A stretch of DNA of 31,442 nt from FLUQ01 sp031548325. Its GTDB lineage: Bacteria; Desulfobacterota; Desulfovibrionia; Desulfovibrionales; Desulfovibrionaceae. The stretch is taken from NCBI GenBank assembly GCA_031548325.1, contig JAVBRE010000192.1, positions 1-31,442 of the forward strand, given 5' to 3'. Below, piece by piece: positions 17,037 through 25,147 of the stretch. Under the pieces are notes generated by a model that worked only from the letters and a program-made list of their open reading frames with translations, did no database searches and was not told the DNA's origin. A program made the position numbers and the translations under genes. Position 1 is the stretch's first letter. The number at the start of each line of letters is the position of its first letter.

Positions 17037-17089
17037 GATATGTCTTTTTGTCTCCGGATAATTGTTTAATTTTATTATAATTTTTAAAT

Positions 17090-17107
17090 TTGGCATCGCA
17101 ATTGCTT
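17090..17107 (+). promoter_or_regulatory. Sigma-54 (-24/-12) promoter of flagellin
   Basis: TTGGCATCGCAATTGCTT contains the invariant GG at 17092-17093 and GC at 17104-17105 with exactly 10 nt between them, as required for RpoN promoters. Transcription would start near 17117, giving a ~33-nt leader with AAGGAGG. The AT-rich block just upstream could carry activator or IHF sites. Confidence 0.85.
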
Positions 17108-17149
17108 ATGCCAAAACAACAAACCCTTTTATGGGAAGGAGGACTTACC

Positions 17150-18040
17150 ATGTCTTTGGTCATAAACCACAACATGATGGCCATGAACGCGGCCAGGAAC
17201 CTGGGTAACAGCTATGACAGTCTTGCGGTCTCCGTGCGCCGCCTGTCTTCCGGCCTGCGGGTCGGCACCGCGGCCGACGACGCCGCCGGTCTTGCCATCC
17301 GCGAACTTATGCGGGCCGACATTGCCACCCTCAACCAGGGCGTGCGTAACGCCAACGACGCCATCTCGATGTTGCAGACGGCGAACGGCGCCCTTGGCGT
17401 CATCGACGAAAAATTGATCAGGATGAAAGAACTGGCCGAACAGGCAGCCACGGGCACCTACAACTCCGACCAGCGTCTGATGATCGAATCCGAATATCAG
17501 GCCATGGCTTCGGAAATTACCCGTATCGCCAACGCCACGGACTTCAACGGCGTGCATCTGCTGAACGGCAACCTGTCCAGTTCCGTGCATAACGGCGAAG
17601 GTCTGGTCGCCACCGGCAAGATCAAGATCCACTTCGGCACCGGCAACGACTCTGCCGAGGACTATTACTACATCGCCATCGGCAACGCCACGGCATCCGC
17701 CCTTGGCGTGGGGAACCAGTCCGCCGAAGGCCCCGGCTACTCCATTTCCACACAGGCCGCGGCCCAGAAATCTCTGGACGCCTTGAACCAGGCGATTATT
17801 TCCAAGGACAAGATTCGCGCCCACCTCGGCGCGGCCCAGAACCGCCTGGAAAACACCATCAGCAACCTGCAGATTCAGGCTGAAAACCTGCAAGCCGCCG
17901 AATCGCGCATCTCTGATGTGGACGTGGCGACCGAAATGACGGAATTTGTACGCAACCAAGTGCTGACTCAGGCGGCCGTGGCCATGCTGTCTCAGGCCAA
18001 CTCGCTGCCGCAGATGGCTCTTAAGCTTATCGGCGGCTAA
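17150..18040 (+). CDS. Flagellin
   Basis: The structural subunit of the flagellar filament, exported through the flagellar type III pathway. At 296 aa it is a short flagellin made almost wholly of the conserved D0/D1 helices. The N-terminus MSLVINHNMMAMNAARNL and SVRRLSSGLRVGTAADDAAGLAI are typical, as is the C-terminus AESRISDVDVATEMTEFVRNQVLTQAAVAMLSQAN. The central variable part (about 140-220) is small. The start is ATG 17150 with AAGGAGG 7 nt upstream; the frame is open to 17090 but that lies inside the promoter. The sigma-54 promoter and the glycosyltransferase upstream point to regulated expression and possible glycosylation. I do not assign fliC or a numbered flaB name. Confidence 0.97.
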   Translation: MSLVINHNMMAMNAARNLGNSYDSLAVSVRRLSSGLRVGTAADDAAGLAIRELMRADIATLNQGVRNANDAISMLQTANGALGVIDEKLIRMKELAEQAATGTYNSDQRLMIESEYQAMASEITRIANATDFNGVHLLNGNLSSSVHNGEGLVATGKIKIHFGTGNDSAEDYYYIAIGNATASALGVGNQSAEGPGYSISTQAAAQKSLDALNQAIISKDKIRAHLGAAQNRLENTISNLQIQAENLQAAESRISDVDVATEMTEFVRNQVLTQAAVAMLSQANSLPQMALKLIGG

Positions 18041-18077
18041 GCGCCCCTTATCGGCTGAGGCAGACCAAAGACAGGAA

Positions 18078-18103
18078 AACCGGGGGAGTTCCCTCCCCCG
18101 GTT
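18078..18103. terminator. Terminator hairpin between convergent flagellin and rnc
   Basis: AACCGGGGGAG pairs perfectly with CTCCCCCGGTT around a TTCC loop. On the minus strand the stem is followed by TTTTCC, so it suits rnc best. On the plus strand no T-run follows, so for flagellin it is a weaker terminator or a 3'-end protecting hairpin. Confidence 0.7.
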
Positions 18104-18154
18104 CCTCCCCCGCCTCTGGTTCTGCAAGGGTACGGCGACAGCGCCGACGCTTCG

Positions 18155-18925
18155 TCAATCCTCTTCGGCAAGCATGGCGCCCGGCGTTGTGTTGGCAAGC
18201 AGGTACTCCAGAGCCTGGCAGGCGACAAGTTGTTCCGCCCGTTTCAAACTGGGGCCGTCACTCATGAAAACAAGCGAATCCGGCAGCGTAACCTGTACGG
18301 TGAAAATTTTGGCGTGCTCCGGTCCGGAACTGCCGACCAGGGTGTACAAAGGACGTTCCTTGAATCGGCGCTGGGTTAATTCCTGCAGCAGGCTTTTGCA
18401 GTCTTTGCTCTGATTGTTCTCTTCCTGCTCGGGCCATTTGCCGGCCAATACCGTGCGCACTACCGACTGCACGGCGGCAAAGCCCCCATCTAAAAAGACA
18501 GCCCCTAAAACCGCTTCAAACGCATCACTCAACAAAGACGGCCTGTCACGCCCGCCTTGGCTTTCTTCTCCCTTGCCCAAAAGCAGGAACTCGTCCAGAT
18601 TACAGACAAAGGCAAGCGCCGCCAGCGACGGCTGGCTGACCAGCTTGGCCCGCATGCGGGTAAGATCGCCTTCCCGCGCATGCGGAAAACGGGCGAAAAG
18701 TTCGGCGGACACGCAAAGTTCAAGCGCCGCGTCCCCTAAAAATTCCAGACGCTCGTTGTGCTCCGCCTTGCCGCCCTGCTCGTTGGCATAGGAGCTGTGC
18801 GTCAGGGCGACCCGCAGAAATGAAATATCTGAAAAACGATATTCCAAGATCTCCTGCAGTGCGTTCAGCGCGGGCGAGTCTTTTTCCGAAAGAAAATTTT
18901 TTTCCATAACAGACTGTTGCGGCAT
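18155..18925 (-). CDS. rnc: Ribonuclease III
   Basis: RNase III cuts double-stranded RNA, including rRNA precursors, as a cytosolic magnesium-dependent dimer. With ATG at 18925 the protein is 256 aa (usual about 226-250). The nuclease signature ERLEFLGDAALEL gives Glu58, Glu61 and Asp65. SDAFEAVLGAVFLDGG gives Asp134 and Glu137, the full catalytic set. The C-terminal dsRNA-binding domain runs from about residue 176 (CKSLLQELTQ...) to KRAEQLVACQALEYLL. The ATG at 18925 is preferred over one at 18907 because GGGGGA lies upstream, though about 12 nt away. The frame remains open to 19042, but that would overlap the promoter. Confidence 0.96.
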   Translation of the reverse strand: MPQQSVMEKNFLSEKDSPALNALQEILEYRFSDISFLRVALTHSSYANEQGGKAEHNERLEFLGDAALELCVSAELFARFPHAREGDLTRMRAKLVSQPSLAALAFVCNLDEFLLLGKGEESQGGRDRPSLLSDAFEAVLGAVFLDGGFAAVQSVVRTVLAGKWPEQEENNQSKDCKSLLQELTQRRFKERPLYTLVGSSGPEHAKIFTVQVTLPDSLVFMSDGPSLKRAEQLVACQALEYLLANTTPGAMLAEED

Positions 18926-19013
18926 AGTATTCGATATCCCCCGAAAGCAGCCGGACTTGCCAGAGCCGGTCAGGGCTTTCCATTGGCAGATGCATATCAG
19001 CGATTTGGGATAA

Positions 19014-19042
19014 AGTATACAACTCTGTCCATAGCCAGTCAA
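19014..19042 (-). promoter_or_regulatory. Sigma-70 promoter of rnc
   Basis: On the minus strand TTGACT (19042-19037) and TATACT (19019-19014) are exactly 17 nt apart, a near-consensus promoter. Transcription would start near 19007, giving a leader of about 80 nt before the ATG at 18925. Confidence 0.75.
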
Positions 19043-19103
19043 AATTATGACTAGTGCTCATTTCATAAATTGGCCATTGGCCGTTTTTTATAAAAATCGC
19101 TTC

Positions 19104-19219
19104 ACCCGAAAACGCGGGTTCGGGTTCGCTCACGCCGCCTTTGGCGGCGCGCCGGGTTGCCGTCCGGCGCTGGAAGCCGTTTCATAATGAATTAAGAAAC
19201 GGCTTCCAGCTCCTTTTCC
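19104..19219 (+). other. Highly structured intergenic stretch, candidate small RNA
   Basis: The 346-bp gap between rnc and the next gene (18926-19271) holds no convincing gene. Beyond the rnc promoter it contains four hairpins almost end to end: 19104-19125 (7-bp stem), 19133-19149 (7-bp GC stem, TTT loop), 19149-19170 (7-bp stem) and 19169-19210 (15-bp perfect stem, 12-nt AT loop). The last is followed on the plus strand by TCCTTTTCCTT, resembling an intrinsic terminator. A possible -10 (TATAAA, 19089-19094) would start a ~115-nt transcript near 19101, but no good -35 is visible. It matches no RNA family I recognise. Confidence 0.45.
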
Positions 19220-19248
19220 TTGACAGAGCGCCTTATGCCCCCTACCTA
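19220..19248 (+). promoter_or_regulatory. Sigma-70 promoter for the 118-aa unknown protein
   Basis: A perfect TTGACA (19220-19225) is followed 17 nt later by TACCTA (19243-19248). Transcription would start near 19255, only a few bases before the AAGGAG ribosome site at about 19259-19264. The -10 box is poor, so activation or low basal activity is possible. Confidence 0.5.
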
Positions 19249-19271
19249 TTCGCAACACAAGGAGTAAACTC

Positions 19272-19628
19272 ATGGCCTATGATATTTGCATGGTGAAACT
19301 GGTGACCGGTGAAATGGTCATCGGAAAATGCGACAGCGAAGCAAAACTTATAAATGATCCCGCTATATTACAAACTGTTCCCACCCAGCAGGGTGTACAG
19401 ATGCTGCTGATGCCTTATGGGTATCCTTTCGAGAACGATTTCACGGGATCCCTGTCACTGACCCATGTTCTCTATACCTATGCCAAATGCCCCGAAGAGT
19501 TGAAAACCAAATATATGGAAGCCTGCTCCAATCTGACGCTTTCCACCGGCGGCCTCGGCGGTTTGAATCTGAAAAATCCCGGCCCCGGCAAAGGCGGCGA
19601 TATCGCCAGCCTGCTGCGCGCGAAATAG
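19272..19628 (+). CDS. Conserved small protein of unknown function
   Basis: I do not recognise a named family. The 118-aa protein has no signal peptide or membrane helix. Residues 1-75 alternate short beta-type segments (ICMVKLVTGEMVIGKCD, LQTVPTQQGVQMLLMPYGYPF, LTHVLYTY) with a VKL.TGE.VIGK opening that recalls small Sm-like beta-barrel proteins; this is a fold guess only. The tail is Gly-rich (TGGLGGLNLKNPGPGKGG) and probably flexible. The ATG at 19272 has AAGGAG 7 nt upstream and its own TTGACA promoter, so it is very likely a real gene. A radical SAM gene follows 43 bp downstream, across a GC-rich hairpin. Confidence 0.8.
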   Translation: MAYDICMVKLVTGEMVIGKCDSEAKLINDPAILQTVPTQQGVQMLLMPYGYPFENDFTGSLSLTHVLYTYAKCPEELKTKYMEACSNLTLSTGGLGGLNLKNPGPGKGGDIASLLRAK

Positions 19629-19637
19629 CACCCCCCG

Positions 19638-19659
19638 CGGGAGGGGCCGCCCCCTCCCG
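19638..19659 (+). terminator. GC-rich hairpin in front of the radical SAM gene
   Basis: A 9-bp stem (CGGGAGGGG with CCCCTCCCG) has a 4-nt CCGC loop, followed by ACTTTATAAG. The T-run is short, so it may be a partial terminator or attenuator. It also buries the only GGAGG-like sequence upstream of the next start codon. Confidence 0.5.
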
Positions 19660-19671
19660 ACTTTATAAGCC

Positions 19672-22302
19672 ATGCGACACCTTTTACCCCTGCTGCCCAA
19701 GCCCAGCCGCTACCTCGGCATCGAGAACGGGTCAGTTCACAAAGACCCCGCCCTGGCATCATTCCGAATGGGTCTTGCTTTCCCCGACAAATACGAAGTG
19801 GGCATGTCCTATCTGGGGCATAAAATTCTGTACGACATTGTGAACCGACGGCCGAACAGGCAGGCGGAACGGGTATTCGCGCCCGATCTGGACGCGGCGG
19901 CAATCCTGCGCGCGCATAACGCCCCGCTGTGCACCCTGGAGTCAAATACCCCGCTGGCGAAACTTGACGCCCTCGGTTTCGCCGTCACCCATGAACTGTG
20001 CTACACCAATGTGCTGTATATGCTGGACCTTGCGGGCATTCCCCTGCGCGCCGCCGACCGGGCGGCCCGTTTCGGCCGCTGGCCTCTGGTCATGGCGGGC
20101 GGCGGCTGCACTCTGGCAGGGGAACCCCTGGCTCCTTTTATGGATCTGATGCTGCTCGGTGAAGGCGAAACGCTTTTACCCGAGATTCTGGACCTTTTTG
20201 AACGGGCCAAACAACAGGGACTGACGCCGGAACGGCGCGAGGACCTGCTGCGTGAACTGGCCCGCATTCCCGGCGTCTATGTGCCGGAATTTTTTTCATC
20301 CGAGGGGGCAGAAAGCCCGCGGCCCCGCTTTGCCGACCTGCCGCGCCCGGCCCGACGCGTTGAACCGGACATGGATCGCACACCCTATCCCGTCAACCAG
20401 GTCATCCCTTTCGGCGCCGTGCACAACCGTCTGGCTCTTGAGATCGGTCGGGGCTGCACCCGGGGCTGCCGCTTCTGCCAGGCGGGCATGACCTACCGCC
20501 CGGTGCGCGAACGCAGCGTTTCCACTCTGACCGACCTGGTGGACCAATGCCTGTCCGGCACCGGGTATGGCGAACTTTCTTTTCTCTCTCTCAGCAGCGG
20601 CGACTTTTCGGCTTTGAAAACCCTGTTCACTTCTTGCGTGAGCCGTTGCGCCGCGGAAGAGGTTTCCGTATCCCTGCCTTCTTTGCGCGTAGGTTCGGTT
20701 GACGATTCCATCATGGGCGCAATGGCGGGCATACGCCGCACCGGCGCGACCCTGGCTCCGGAAGCGGGCAGCCAGCGTCTGCGGGACATCATCAACAAGG
20801 GCGTGAGCGAAGAAGATCTGATCCTGCACGTGCAAAAGCTGTTCGAACACGGCTGGCAGCAGGTGAAACTGTATTTTATGATCGGGTTGCCCGGCGAAAC
20901 CGACGACGACCTTGCGGGCATCGTTGATCTCTGCCGCAAGGCGCGGGACGCGGCCGGCCCCGGCATCAAGCGCTTGCAGATTACGGCTGCCATTTCTCCC
21001 TTTGTGCCCAAGCCGCACACGCCTTTTCAGTGGGAAGCGCAGATTTCCAGAGAAGAAATACGCCGCCGCATCGGCCTGCTGCTCGAGGCTTTCCGCAAGG
21101 AAAAACGCATCACCATGCGCTGGCACGAGCCGGAAGTCAGTTTTCTGGAAGGGGTCTTTTCACGCGGGGACCGCCGTCTGGCCCCGGTTCTGGAGCGCGC
21201 CTACCGCAAGGGCGCCGTCTTTGCCGGCTGGATGGAGCACTTTACCCTTGCTCCCTGGCTGGAAGCCCTGGAAGAAGAGGGGCTTTCTCCAGAATCCTAC
21301 CAGAAAGCCGTCCCCCTTGACGCGCCCCTGGCCTGGGACCATCTGGAAAACGGCGTGTCCCGCGCCTTTCTGCTGCGCGAACGTGAACGCGCCCTGGCTG
21401 CAAAGACCAGCCCCGACTGTCGCTATGAAGGCTGTCTGGCCTGCGGCGCCTGCGACACGGCCGCGCGTCCCTCTTTGCTGCCGCCTCTGGTGAACAACCC
21501 CGGCTACGTCAACCGTTTGAACTATGACCAGCGCGACCAGGAACGGCACAACCCCAAACTGGACGAGCACGGCAGGGTCAAGCTGAAGGACGGCGTCGTT
21601 CGAGGCGAAGGGGAAAAAAGCGAAGGCAAGGCCAAGCCGCCGGCCATCAGTGAACACCTGACCCGCAAGGCGGCTCATTTGCGCCTCTGGTACGAGTGCA
21701 AGGGGCTTGCGGCTTATCTCAGCCAACTGGAACTACAAAGCCTGTTCGAAAGGGCCTTTCGCCGGGCGGACCTGCCGCTGGCCTTTTCCCAGGGGTTTCA
21801 TCCCCTGCCGCTTCTTTCCTTCTGCCGCGCCCTGCCGGTGGGCGTCGCCTCCGAAGGCGAATGGCTGAGCGTTTACTTGCGCGAACACCGTGATCCGGCT
21901 TTTGTTGCCGCGACTCTCGGTGAAATTGTGCCGGGTTTGAAAATTACCGGCGTCGAGGCTCTGGAGCCAGGGTGCCGCCCCGCTGAAGCAAGCCGCGAAA
22001 ACTACCGTCTGGCCTATACCGGCCCGGCGGAAAAACAGACCGCGTTTTTTTCCGCCTGGCGGAATTTTGCCGCTCTTTCTACCCTGCCCTGGCGGCGGGA
22101 AACGAAAAAGGGCCCGCGCGACGCGGACGCCCGTTCCTTCTTTTTTCACGTCGCGCCCATTGACGAAAACACTCTTCTGTTCAATATTTCATGGGAAAAC
22201 GGGTATCTTTCGCCGCTGGGCCTCGTCTCGGCCGTGTTGCGGGGCATGGGAACGGAATTTTCCCTGTCCGATTTCAGCCTGACCAAGCTGCGGGCGACCT
22301 GA
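19672..22302 (+). CDS. TIGR03960/TIGR03936 fusion: B12-binding-type radical SAM protein with DUF2344 domain
   Basis: An 876-aa cytosolic protein. The N-terminal ~230 residues resemble a cobalamin-binding-type domain (FPDKYEVGMSYLGHKILYDIVN). The radical SAM core starts at about 255 with GRGCTRGCRFCQ, cysteines 262, 266 and 269 binding the 4Fe-4S cluster, followed by SLPSLRVGSVDD and LAPEAGSQRLRDIINKG. An extra cluster CX4CX2CX2C (Cys583, 588, 591, 594) lies after the core. Residues about 665-870 match DUF2344 (HLRLWYECKGLAAYLSQLELQ...FSQGFHPLPLLSF). In many bacteria the two parts are separate neighbouring genes. The reaction is not established. The ATG at 19672 lacks an accessible Shine-Dalgarno. 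M16 protease follows 60 bp downstream. Confidence 0.9.
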   Translation: MRHLLPLLPKPSRYLGIENGSVHKDPALASFRMGLAFPDKYEVGMSYLGHKILYDIVNRRPNRQAERVFAPDLDAAAILRAHNAPLCTLESNTPLAKLDALGFAVTHELCYTNVLYMLDLAGIPLRAADRAARFGRWPLVMAGGGCTLAGEPLAPFMDLMLLGEGETLLPEILDLFERAKQQGLTPERREDLLRELARIPGVYVPEFFSSEGAESPRPRFADLPRPARRVEPDMDRTPYPVNQVIPFGAVHNRLALEIGRGCTRGCRFCQAGMTYRPVRERSVSTLTDLVDQCLSGTGYGELSFLSLSSGDFSALKTLFTSCVSRCAAEEVSVSLPSLRVGSVDDSIMGAMAGIRRTGATLAPEAGSQRLRDIINKGVSEEDLILHVQKLFEHGWQQVKLYFMIGLPGETDDDLAGIVDLCRKARDAAGPGIKRLQITAAISPFVPKPHTPFQWEAQISREEIRRRIGLLLEAFRKEKRITMRWHEPEVSFLEGVFSRGDRRLAPVLERAYRKGAVFAGWMEHFTLAPWLEALEEEGLSPESYQKAVPLDAPLAWDHLENGVSRAFLLRERERALAAKTSPDCRYEGCLACGACDTAARPSLLPPLVNNPGYVNRLNYDQRDQERHNPKLDEHGRVKLKDGVVRGEGEKSEGKAKPPAISEHLTRKAAHLRLWYECKGLAAYLSQLELQSLFERAFRRADLPLAFSQGFHPLPLLSFCRALPVGVASEGEWLSVYLREHRDPAFVAATLGEIVPGLKITGVEALEPGCRPAEASRENYRLAYTGPAEKQTAFFSAWRNFAALSTLPWRRETKKGPRDADARSFFFHVAPIDENTLLFNISWENGYLSPLGLVSAVLRGMGTEFSLSDFSLTKLRAT

Positions 22303-22362
22303 AGCCCTCGCGGAGGTCAGCCATTTTGCCCCGTACCCATAGTGATTATGAGGAGAAACGTC

Positions 22363-25128
22363 ATGCGTATCACTGCCGTTATCGCGCTGCTTTGCGCGTT
22401 GTTTATGAGCGGCCATGTTCCGGCCGCGTCAGCCCGGTCGGCCGAGCCAACCCTTTCCCCCAAGGATGCCCCCGTGCCCACACCGTCCTCTTCCGGCCAG
22501 CAGGGCCTGCGTGTCACCAAATTGCCCAACGGCCTGACCGTGGCGGTACAGAAAGACACGCGTTTTCCCCTTGCTTCCCTGCGCCTGTACGTCCACGCCG
22601 GTTCGGCCTATGAAACGCCGGATCAGGCGGGCATCAGCCACCAGCTTGAACATATGGTGTTCAAAGGCACGGAAAAACGGCCCAAAGGGGCCATTGCCAC
22701 GGATGTTGAAAAAGCCGGCGGCTATTTGAACGCAGCCACCAGTTTCGACTATACCGTCTACCTGACGGACATGCCCGCCGACCAGTGGACGCTGGGCATG
22801 GATGTGCTCAAAGACATGGCTTTTCACCCCAGCCTGGACCCGAAAGAGCTGGAATCGGAAAAAAAAGTTGTGCTGGCCGAGCGCCAGCGTGGCGAAGACT
22901 CCCCCGGCAACCGCATGTTCACCCGGATGCAGGCCCAAGTTCTGCACGGCACGCCCTATGCCCGGCCTATCATCGGCTTTCCTGAAACCATCAGCAAATT
23001 CACCTCCGACGGCATCCGCACATACATTAAAAAGCTTTATCAGCCGCAGTCCATGCTGCTTCTGGTTGTCGGCAATGTGGACCCCGACGCCGTATTGGCC
23101 GAAGCAACACGCCTTTTCGGGGACATTCCCAACACGGACAATGTGATTCCCCCTGCCATAACCCCGCTGAGTTCCTTTACTGCTCCACAGGGACCGGTGG
23201 TGCAGGTGGAAAAAACCCCCTGGAACAAGGTGCACCTTGCCGTTTCCTTCCCTTCCGTGGACCAGAACGACGCCAGGGCTCCGGCTCTGGAAATGCTGGC
23301 CCAACTGCTGGGGGGCGACAAGACCTCGTATCTCTACCGCACCTATAAATATAAAAAACGCCTGGTGGACAGCATTTCAGCCGCCAGCTACACCTTTGAG
23401 CGCACGGGAATTTTCACCATCTCCGCGACCTTGTCCCCTGAAAACCTTGTTCCTTTCTGGACCGCTTTCAGCAAGGATCTTGCCGCGTTCGGCACGTTGC
23501 GTTTCAACAAAGACGAACTGGACCGGGCCAAGCTGAACCTCGCCGATGATATGTACCGGCAGAAGGAAACCCTGGCCGGATACGCGTCCAAGCTGGGCTA
23601 CTTCCTGTTCTTCGGGCACGGAGAGGATGCGGAAGCGAACTATTTGCAACAGCTTGCACTGACCGACCAAGATACGCTGAATCGGGTCATGGCCGAGGTC
23701 ATCGCACCGCAACGCGTGTCCGTTACCGTACTGGCTCCGGAAAAGACACCGGCGACAGCCCGGCCGGACCGAAACGCCAAGGAAACGAAGGCGCAAAAAA
23801 CCGCCGCGCGAACCACTGCAAAACCTGGCTGGGACGCCAAATGGCTGGAATCCACTCTGCGTTCGGCCTGGCCCGCGCCCCGCGCAGCGACGAAAACAGC
23901 GGACGTTCAGGCAGGCGCCAAACAGGAAATCATCGACCTCGGCAAGGGACGTACCCTGATCCTGCTGCCTGACGACACTCTGCCCTATACATCCGCGGAC
24001 CTGACCTTCACCGGCGGCGACAGCCTCATCAGCCCCGACAAGCAGGGACTGGCCAGCCTGACCGCGAGCCTGCTCACGCGCGGCACCAAAACGATGAAAG
24101 CCCCGCAACTGGAGGAATACCTCAGTGACCGGGCCGCTTCTTTTGGCGCTTCGGCCGGCCGCCAGACCTTTACGCTCGGCATGCGCTACCCCGTCCGTTT
24201 CGCTCCGGACATGTTCGGCCTGCTGCACAGCATCCTGACATCCGCGACCCTGCCGGAAGGAGAGCTTTCGAGGGTCAAGGAGAGCCAGATCGCGGCCATC
24301 GTCAGCCGCGAGGATCAGCCTTTGGGTCTGGCTTTCCGGAAAATCTATCCCTTCCTCTTCGGCGATCATCCTTACGGGTTTACCTCTCAGGGCGACAAGA
24401 CCGTGGTGGCGTCCCTGACCCGCAAGGACGCGGCGGCCTTCTGGGCGAAACAGTCGGCCCAACCCTGGGTCCTGGCCGTGTGCGGCGATTTCGACCGTGA
24501 TGCGGTCATTGCCGCGGCCAAGGCCCTGCCGGTTCCGACGGCGGCGACGCCAGCCCTTGCCGCTCCGAACTGGGGCAAAGATAAACAGTTGAATATAACG
24601 GTTCCGGATCGCAAACAGGCCCATCTGCTGCTGGTCTTTCCCGGAACGGCCCAAGGCGGCCAGGATGAAGCGGGACTTGATCTTTTGCAGAACATTCTGG
24701 CCGGCCAGAGCGGACTGCTGTTCCGTGATCTGCGCGACAAGCAGGGTCTGGGCTATACCGTGACCGCCTTTTCCTGGCAGGCCCCGCTCACCGGAGCGCT
24801 GATCTTTTACATCGGCACCGAACCGGACAAGATGGCGCAAGCTGAAGCCGGTTTTACGGCGGTGATCAAGGAACTGCACGAAATCCCGCTGCCGCAGGAA
24901 GAACTGACCCGCGGCAAAAACCAGATGCACGGCGACTATGTGCGCAGCATGCAGAAGATGAGCGCGCGCAGCGCGGAAGCCGCCGGCCTGGCGGCCCTGG
25001 GCCGTCCCATCAGCGCGGAACGCGACACCATCAAGAAGGCCCAGTCGCTGACGGCAGAAGATTTGCTGGTTCTGTCCCGCAAGTACCTGCAAATGGACAA
25101 GGCCTATACAGTCAAAGTGCTGCCTTAA
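22363..25128 (+). CDS. Secreted M16 (pitrilysin-type) zinc metalloprotease
   Basis: A 921-aa predicted periplasmic or envelope-attached protease. Residues 1-30 form a Sec signal peptide with a likely cut after AASA. The first M16 domain has the inverted zinc motif HQLEH (His93, Glu96, His97) and a downstream ligand candidate Glu173 in VVLAERQRGED. The second half (about 520-920) is a catalytically inactive M16 repeat, lacking HxxEH but keeping the GLLFRDLRDKQGLGYTV signature. An Ala/Lys/Thr-rich linker lies near 460-500. Two-domain M16 proteins usually degrade peptides in a clam-shell chamber. The ATG at 22363 has AGGAG 7 nt upstream; an in-frame GTG at 22342 is less likely. Confidence 0.93.
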   Translation: MRITAVIALLCALFMSGHVPAASARSAEPTLSPKDAPVPTPSSSGQQGLRVTKLPNGLTVAVQKDTRFPLASLRLYVHAGSAYETPDQAGISHQLEHMVFKGTEKRPKGAIATDVEKAGGYLNAATSFDYTVYLTDMPADQWTLGMDVLKDMAFHPSLDPKELESEKKVVLAERQRGEDSPGNRMFTRMQAQVLHGTPYARPIIGFPETISKFTSDGIRTYIKKLYQPQSMLLLVVGNVDPDAVLAEATRLFGDIPNTDNVIPPAITPLSSFTAPQGPVVQVEKTPWNKVHLAVSFPSVDQNDARAPALEMLAQLLGGDKTSYLYRTYKYKKRLVDSISAASYTFERTGIFTISATLSPENLVPFWTAFSKDLAAFGTLRFNKDELDRAKLNLADDMYRQKETLAGYASKLGYFLFFGHGEDAEANYLQQLALTDQDTLNRVMAEVIAPQRVSVTVLAPEKTPATARPDRNAKETKAQKTAARTTAKPGWDAKWLESTLRSAWPAPRAATKTADVQAGAKQEIIDLGKGRTLILLPDDTLPYTSADLTFTGGDSLISPDKQGLASLTASLLTRGTKTMKAPQLEEYLSDRAASFGASAGRQTFTLGMRYPVRFAPDMFGLLHSILTSATLPEGELSRVKESQIAAIVSREDQPLGLAFRKIYPFLFGDHPYGFTSQGDKTVVASLTRKDAAAFWAKQSAQPWVLAVCGDFDRDAVIAAAKALPVPTAATPALAAPNWGKDKQLNITVPDRKQAHLLLVFPGTAQGGQDEAGLDLLQNILAGQSGLLFRDLRDKQGLGYTVTAFSWQAPLTGALIFYIGTEPDKMAQAEAGFTAVIKELHEIPLPQEELTRGKNQMHGDYVRSMQKMSARSAEAAGLAALGRPISAERDTIKKAQSLTAEDLLVLSRKYLQMDKAYTVKVLP

Positions 25129-25147
25129 GCTGCAGGCGCGAACGCGA

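Noticed and set aside
17090..17149. Upstream start giving a 316-aa flagellin
   Set aside because: It would begin within the sigma-54 promoter, upstream of the expected transcription start; the ATG at 17150 has a consensus ribosome site and the canonical flagellin N-terminus.
18926..19133. Separate minus-strand gene upstream of and overlapping rnc (frame 18720-19133)
   Set aside because: Its second half is a shadow of rnc, its first half has no recognisable domain or ribosome site, and it covers the rnc promoter.
19169..19210. 15-bp hairpin as an RNase III autoregulation site in the rnc leader
   Set aside because: The near-consensus rnc promoter at 19014-19042 starts transcription downstream of this hairpin, so it would not be in the rnc mRNA unless a second, more distal promoter exists.
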